Shown: positions 60,045 to 64,000 of the stretch, in pieces
Position numbering within the stretch: the first letter of the stretch is position 1
How the letters are laid out: every line of letters starts with the position of its first letter
Assembly: GCF_006438925.1 (NCBI RefSeq)
Contig: NZ_RCZA01000001.1
Location: 186,001-250,000, forward strand
DNA: 64,000 nucleotides
Source: Pseudomonas mandelii
Lineage (GTDB): Bacteria > Pseudomonadota > Gammaproteobacteria > Pseudomonadales > Pseudomonadaceae
Direction of reading: 5' to 3'
Translations under genes and position numbers: made by a program
Notes under the pieces: generated by a model
What the model was told of the DNA's origin: nothing
Seen by the model: only the letters and a program-made list of their open reading frames with translations
Database searches by the model: none

Positions 60045-60998
60045 ATGAGCGTTCGCGTCGGGATTGTCATGGACCCTATCGCCAGCATCTCCTATAAAAA
60101 GGATAGCTCGCTGGCCATGCTGCTGGCCGCACAGAAGCGCGGCTGGGAACTGTTCTATATGGAACAGGGCGACTTGTACCAGGCAGAAGGCGAAGCGCGG
60201 GCGCGGATGCGTCCGTTGAAAGTCTTCGCCAACCCGGAAAAATGGTTCGAGCTCGACGCCGAGACCGACGCGCTGCTGAGCGATCTGGACGTGATCCTGA
60301 TGCGCAAGGATCCGCCGTTCGACATGGAGTTCGTCTACTCCACTTACCTGCTGGAGCAAGCCGAACGCGCTGGCGTGCTGGTGGTCAACAAGCCGCAAAG
60401 CCTGCGCGACTGCAACGAAAAGCTGTTCGCCACGTTGTTCCCGCAGTGCACGCCGCCGACCATCGTCAGCCGTCGCCCGGACGTACTGCGTGAATTCGCC
60501 GACCATCACGGCGACGTGATCCTCAAGCCGCTGGATGGCATGGGCGGTTCTTCGATCTTCCGTCACACCGCTGGTCACCCGAACCTGTCGGTGATCCTCG
60601 AAACCCTGACCCTGCATGGCAAACAGCAGATCATGATTCAGGGTTACCTGCCGGCGATCGTCGATGGCGACAAGCGCATCCTGATGATTGACGGCGAGCC
60701 GGTGGATTACTGCCTGGCGCGAATTCCTGCTGCCGGTGAAACCCGTGGCAACCTCGCCGCCGGTGGCCGTGGCGAAGCCCGACCGTTGACCGAAAAAGAT
60801 CGCTGGATCGCCGCACAAGTCGGCCCGACCCTGCGTGAAAAAGGCCTGCTGTTCGTCGGCCTCGACGTGATCGGCGAGCACCTGACGGAAATCAACGTCA
60901 CCAGCCCGACCTGCATTCGCGAGATTGATAATGCGTTTGGCACCGACATCGGTGGCCTGCTGATGGATGCCATCGATCAGAAGCTCAAGGCCCGTTGA
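60045..60998 (+). CDS. gshB: Glutathione synthetase
   Basis: 317 residues, ATP-grasp enzyme joining gamma-glutamylcysteine and glycine. The N-terminus SVRVGIVMDPIASISYKKDSSLAMLLAAQ and the motifs LMRKDPPFDMEFVY, DVILKPLDGMGGSSIFR and EINVTSPTCIREI are GshB signatures. The ATG at 60045 follows GAGGAA. In P. aeruginosa it also flanks pilG. Longer in-frame starts upstream lack support. Confidence 0.97.
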   Translation: MSVRVGIVMDPIASISYKKDSSLAMLLAAQKRGWELFYMEQGDLYQAEGEARARMRPLKVFANPEKWFELDAETDALLSDLDVILMRKDPPFDMEFVYSTYLLEQAERAGVLVVNKPQSLRDCNEKLFATLFPQCTPPTIVSRRPDVLREFADHHGDVILKPLDGMGGSSIFRHTAGHPNLSVILETLTLHGKQQIMIQGYLPAIVDGDKRILMIDGEPVDYCLARIPAAGETRGNLAAGGRGEARPLTEKDRWIAAQVGPTLREKGLLFVGLDVIGEHLTEINVTSPTCIREIDNAFGTDIGGLLMDAIDQKLKAR

Positions 60999-61075
60999 TA
61001 TAGAACAGCCAAGAAACGACCAACATTGCGTTATCATCCGCGGCCTGTGAAAAACGCGATGTTGGTTTTTTTGTC

Positions 61076-61975
61076 ATGACGCTCCCGTCCGATCTGCCCG
61101 CTGAACTCGCCCATCGTGGCGTGCGCCCGGCTGATCGCCTCGGTTTTACCCTGTTTCTCGCGGCGCTGATTCACCTGGCCTTGCTGTTGGGCGTCGGCTT
61201 TACGATGGTCGAACCCAAGCAAATCAGCAAAACCCTGGAAATCACCCTCGCCACCTTCAAAAGCGAAAAGAAGCCTGAGAAAGCCGATTTCCTCGCTCAA
61301 GAGAATCAGGAAGGCAGCGGCACCCTGGATAAAAAGGCAATTCCCAAGACCACCGAGGTCGCGCCTTTCCAGGACAACAAGGTGCAGAAAGTCACGCCAC
61401 CGCCGGCGGCCAAGCCTGAAGTGCAGGAAGCCGCACCCAAGGCAGCCGTGACGACCGTCGCGCCCAAGCCGAAAAAAGCCGCGGCCAAAACTGAAGAACC
61501 CAAGCCCGTTACCAAACCCGCAGTCGCCGCGCCGACGTTCGACAGTGAACAGCTGTCCAACAGCATCGCCAGCCTGGAAGCGGAACTGGCCAACGAACAA
61601 CAGTTGTATGCCAAGCGCCCGCGTATCCACCGTCTGAGCGCCGCGTCGACCATGCGCGATAAAGGCGCCTGGTATAAGGACGAGTGGCGCAAGAAAGTCG
61701 AGCGCATCGGTAATCTGAATTACCCCGACGAAGCGCGACGCAAGCAGATCTACGGCAACTTGCGCCTGATGGTTTCGATCAACCGCGATGGCTCTCTCTA
61801 TGAAGTGCTGGTACTGGAGTCGTCCGGGCAACCGCTGCTGGATCAGGCGGCGCAGCGCATCGTGCGGCTGGCGGCGCCATTTTCACCGTTTACCGGGGAT
61901 TTGTCGGATATCGACCGTCTGGAAATCATCCGGACCTGGAAGTTTGCCCGCGGGGACAAGCTCTCCAGCAACTGA
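61076..61975 (+). CDS. tonB3: Energy transducer TonB (TonB3 type)
   Basis: 299 residues. One membrane anchor (about 24-44) is followed by a Lys/Pro/Ala-rich periplasmic spacer (about 55-150) and a C-terminal TonB domain (about 205-290) with YPDEARRKQIYGNLRLMVSINRDGSL and VLESSGQPLLDQAAQRIVRLAAPFSPF. The place between gshB and yqgE matches P. aeruginosa tonB3, which is needed for type IV pilus assembly and twitching rather than iron uptake. The partner exbBD is not in the window. Confidence 0.9.
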   Translation: MTLPSDLPAELAHRGVRPADRLGFTLFLAALIHLALLLGVGFTMVEPKQISKTLEITLATFKSEKKPEKADFLAQENQEGSGTLDKKAIPKTTEVAPFQDNKVQKVTPPPAAKPEVQEAAPKAAVTTVAPKPKKAAAKTEEPKPVTKPAVAAPTFDSEQLSNSIASLEAELANEQQLYAKRPRIHRLSAASTMRDKGAWYKDEWRKKVERIGNLNYPDEARRKQIYGNLRLMVSINRDGSLYEVLVLESSGQPLLDQAAQRIVRLAAPFSPFTGDLSDIDRLEIIRTWKFARGDKLSSN

Positions 61976-61991
61976 CACCTCACAAATCCCC

Positions 61992-62082
61992 TTGTGGGAG
62001 CGAGCCTGCTCGCGAATGCGATGTGTCAGCCAACATTAATGTCACTGGTACGCCCTCTTCGCGAGCAGGCTCGCTCCCACAT
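61992..62082. repeat. Paired REP palindrome
   Basis: GTGGGAGCGAGCCTGCTCGC then GCGAGCAGGCTCGCTCCCAC about 50 bases apart, between tonB3 and yqgE. Confidence 0.9.
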
Positions 62083-62167
62083 TTGATCTCGGTTGTTTGC
62101 AGGATTGGGACAATTCCAACGCATCCTCAGCTTGTCAGTTCGCCCCTCCAACGCCACACTAGCGCTC

Positions 62168-62740
62168 ATGAAGAACGTCAGCCCCAGCTACCTCAAGCAT
62201 CACTTCCTGATCGCCATGCCTCACATGGTCGACCCGAACTTTGCGCACACCTTGACCTACATCGTCGAGCACACGGCCAATGGTGCCATGGGGCTGGTGG
62301 TCAATCGTCCGCAAGACCTCAACCTGGCCGATATCCTCGAGCAACTGCGCCCCGACATCGAACCGCCGATGCTCTGCCAGCATGTGCCGATCTTCATCGG
62401 CGGCCCGGTGCAGACCGACCGCGGTTTTGTTCTGCACCCCTCGGGGCAGAGTTATCAGGCCACCGTTGAGCTTGATGAGAAACTGGCCCTGTCGACCTCC
62501 CAGGACGTACTGTTCGCCATCGCCGACGGCGTCGGTCCGGCGAAAAGCCTGATCGCCCTCGGTTACGCTGGCTGGGAAGCCGGGCAGCTGGAAGCCGAAC
62601 TGGCCCAGAACGCCTGGCTGACCTGCCCGTTCGATGCCGATATTTTGTTCAACACCAGCAGCGAACTGCGCCTGGAAGCAGCGGCCAAGCACCTGGGCGT
62701 CAATCTCAGCCTGCTGACCAGCCAGGCGGGACACGCCTGA
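62168..62740 (+). CDS. yqgE: YqgE/AlgH family protein
   Basis: 190 residues, soluble. The YqgE signature LKHHFLIAMPHMVDPNFAHTLTYIVEH is near the N-terminus, and MGLVVNRPQDLNLADILEQL and FIGGPVQTDRGFVLHP follow. P. aeruginosa AlgH was linked to alginate regulation; the molecular role is unsettled. The ATG at 62168 is preferred by family length. Its stop overlaps the ruvX start by one base (TGATG), so both are co-translated. Confidence 0.95.
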   Translation: MKNVSPSYLKHHFLIAMPHMVDPNFAHTLTYIVEHTANGAMGLVVNRPQDLNLADILEQLRPDIEPPMLCQHVPIFIGGPVQTDRGFVLHPSGQSYQATVELDEKLALSTSQDVLFAIADGVGPAKSLIALGYAGWEAGQLEAELAQNAWLTCPFDADILFNTSSELRLEAAAKHLGVNLSLLTSQAGHA

Positions 62741-63177
62741 TGGCCCTGCGCCTGATTTTGGGTTTCGATTACGGCACCAAACAGATCGGCGTTGCGGTCG
62801 GCCAGGTGATTACCGGTCAGGCCCGCGAGCTGTGTACCTTGAAGGCACAAAACGGTATTCCCGACTGGAATCAGGTCGAAGCCCTGATTAAAGAGTGGAA
62901 ACCCGATGCCGTGGTGGTGGGCCTGCCCTTGAACATGGACGGCACGCCGAGCGACATGTGCCTGCGCGCCGAGAAATTCGCCCGCCGTCTCAACGGCCGC
63001 TACAACCTGCCCTTCTATACCCACGATGAACGCCTGACCACCTTCGAAGCCAAGGGTGAACGGCGTGATCGTGGCGGGCAAAAGGGCAGCTATCGCGACA
63101 ACCCGGTCGACGCCATCGCCGCCGCCCTGCTGCTGCAAGGCTGGCTCGACGAAAACACTGCACTGTTCGAATCCTGA
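62740..63177 (+). CDS. ruvX: Holliday junction resolvase-like protein RuvX/YqgF
   Basis: 145 residues, RNase H-like fold. Motifs: GFDYGTKQIGVAVGQ (first acidic Asp), VVVGLPLNMDG, YTHDERLTTFEA, and the C-terminal DNPVDAIAAALLLQGWL. E. coli YqgF is implicated in 16S rRNA 5'-end processing. Translational coupling to yqgE, and the downstream pyr genes, reproduce the usual Pseudomonas cluster. Confidence 0.96.
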   Translation: MALRLILGFDYGTKQIGVAVGQVITGQARELCTLKAQNGIPDWNQVEALIKEWKPDAVVVGLPLNMDGTPSDMCLRAEKFARRLNGRYNLPFYTHDERLTTFEAKGERRDRGGQKGSYRDNPVDAIAAALLLQGWLDENTALFES

Positions 63178-63261
63178 AGAGCCGCAACAAGCGTCTCTAC
63201 TTAGCGACAACCCGAGCCACCTCTCCAGCAGAACCCGGCTCGGGCCCAAGAAGGAGCAACC

Positions 63262-63765
63262 ATGAGCCTGCCCAATCCCGCCGAACTGATCAGCCAGATG
63301 GCGACCCGTCTCAAGGCGCACCTGGAACACCGTGGCATCAGCGAACCGCGCTACATCGGTATTCGTACCGGCGGCGTCTGGGTCGCCCAGGCGTTGCTCG
63401 ATGAACTGGGCAGCGACTCGCCCCTGGGCACCCTGGACGTCTCCTTCTACCGCGACGACTTCAGCCAGAACGGCCTGCACCCACAAGTGCGCCCTTCGGC
63501 TCTGCCGTTCGAGATCGAAGGCCAGCACCTGGTGCTGATCGACGACGTACTGATGAGCGGCCGGACCATCCGCGCCGCCCTCAATGAGCTGTTCGACTAC
63601 GGCCGCCCGGCCAGCGTGACATTGGTGTGCCTGCTGGACCTGGACGCCGGCGAGCTGCCGATCCGCCCGAACGTGGTCGGCGCGACCCTGTCGCTGGCCG
63701 CCCACGAACGGGTGAAACTGTCCGGCCCGGAACTCAAGCTCGAACTGCAAGACCTCGCCCTTTAA
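63262..63765 (+). CDS. pyrR: PyrR bifunctional pyr regulator/uracil phosphoribosyltransferase
   Basis: 167 residues. The PRPP-binding motif [17 protein letters not shown] is clear, and [19 protein letters not shown] is the second PRTase signature. In Gram-positives PyrR attenuates the pyr operon by RNA binding; in Pseudomonas its regulatory role is less certain. AAGGAG precedes the ATG at 63262. No obvious RNA anti-terminator is seen in the 84 bases between ruvX and pyrR. Confidence 0.93.
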   Translation: MSLPNPAELISQMATRLKAHLEHRGISEPRYIGIRTGGVWVAQALLDELGSDSPLGTLDVSFYRDDFSQNGLHPQVRPSALPFEIEGQHLVLIDDVLMSGRTIRAALNELFDYGRPASVTLVCLLDLDAGELPIRPNVVGATLSLAAHERVKLSGPELKLELQDLAL

Positions 63766-63792
63766 TTCGCCCTATTGAGAGTCCCCCTCGCG

Positions 63793-64000
63793 ATGACGCC
63801 TCTAGAAACCAAGCGCCCGCTGCAGCTCAATGATCAGGGCCAGCTGCGCCACTTCCTCTCACTCGACGGTTTACGCCGCGAGCTGCTGACGGAAATCCTC
63901 GACACCGCCGACTCGTTCCTCGAAGTCGGTGCCCGGGCGGTGAAGAAAGTCCCGTTGTTGCGCGGCAAGACCGTGTGCAACGTGTTCTTCGAGAACTCCA
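63793..64000 (+). CDS. pyrB: Aspartate carbamoyltransferase, N-terminal fragment (cut by window edge)
   Basis: The first 69 codons, starting [18 protein letters not shown], with [19 protein letters not shown] and the end [15 protein letters not shown]. The last segment leads into the carbamoyl-phosphate-binding loop, which starts just outside the window. The position directly after pyrR and this N-terminus identify PyrB. The ATG at 63793 lies 27 bases after the pyrR stop, so co-transcription is expected. Confidence 0.92.
   Translation, partial: MTPLETKRPLQLNDQGQLRHFLSLDGLRRELLTEILDTADSFLEVGARAVKKVPLLRGKTVCNVFFENS

Overview
The window is chromosomal DNA of a fluorescent Pseudomonas, most likely of the P. 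fluorescens group. The evidence is a GC-rich sequence with the Pseudomonas arrangements tkt-epd-pgk-fba, pilGHIJ-chpA-chpC beside gshB and tonB3, and yqgE-ruvX-pyrR-pyrB. It also carries two palindromic intergenic repeat families typical of this group, one with the core GGAGCGAGCCTGCTCGCGAA and one with the cores GTAGGAGCTGCC and GCGATCTTTTGATC. No prophage, insertion sequence, CRISPR array, rRNA or tRNA was seen. It is core genome with small accessory pieces.

Layout. 1-4.1 kb: the start of a YgjP-like metallopeptidase gene, a REC-PAS-GGDEF-EAL regulator, a PL7 alginate lyase without a signal peptide, and a small orphan gene. 4.2-10.5 kb (minus strand): tkt, epd, pgk, two small lipoproteins (one MliC-like) and fba, covering lower glycolysis and the pentose phosphate link. 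10.7-13 kb: an ArsR-methyltransferase fusion gene followed by metK, with a perfect palindromic operator in front. 13-22.8 kb: ligB, DUF1090, cytochrome c', mltA, MAPEG, EamA, MFS, NhaP-type antiporter, FNT channel and an acyl-CoA thioesterase. 22.9-25.7 kb: ahcY and metF behind an S-adenosylhomocysteine (SAH) riboswitch, with a large palindrome inserted in the leader. 25.9-33 kb: a solute-binding protein, rhlE, two yceI paralogues with a cytochrome b561, and a flavin amine oxidase with a Lys/Ala/Pro tail. 33-40 kb: bioA, rsmE, a dadA-like/ridA/binding-protein operon with a divergent LysR gene, and trhA. 40-48.5 kb: the complete malonate decarboxylase and uptake locus mdcABCDEGH-madLM with its LysR regulator. 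49-59.8 kb: a second small orphan gene and the type IV pilus chemosensory cluster pilG-pilH-pilI-pilJ-chpA-chpC, which lacks pilK and chpB. 60-64 kb: gshB, tonB3, yqgE, ruvX, pyrR and the start of pyrB.

Links between genes. metK, ahcY and metF cover SAM synthesis, SAH hydrolysis and methyl-group supply. They are controlled here by at least two visible devices: an ArsR/methyltransferase regulator with its operator, and the SAH riboswitch. The most interesting unexplained structures are a 38-base double-hairpin motif with identical spacing and compensating base changes upstream of both small orphan genes (3716-3753 and 49052-49089), and the roughly 158-base near-perfect palindrome between the ahcY promoter and the riboswitch. 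All assignments come from reading the sequence and from recalled family knowledge. No database search was run.
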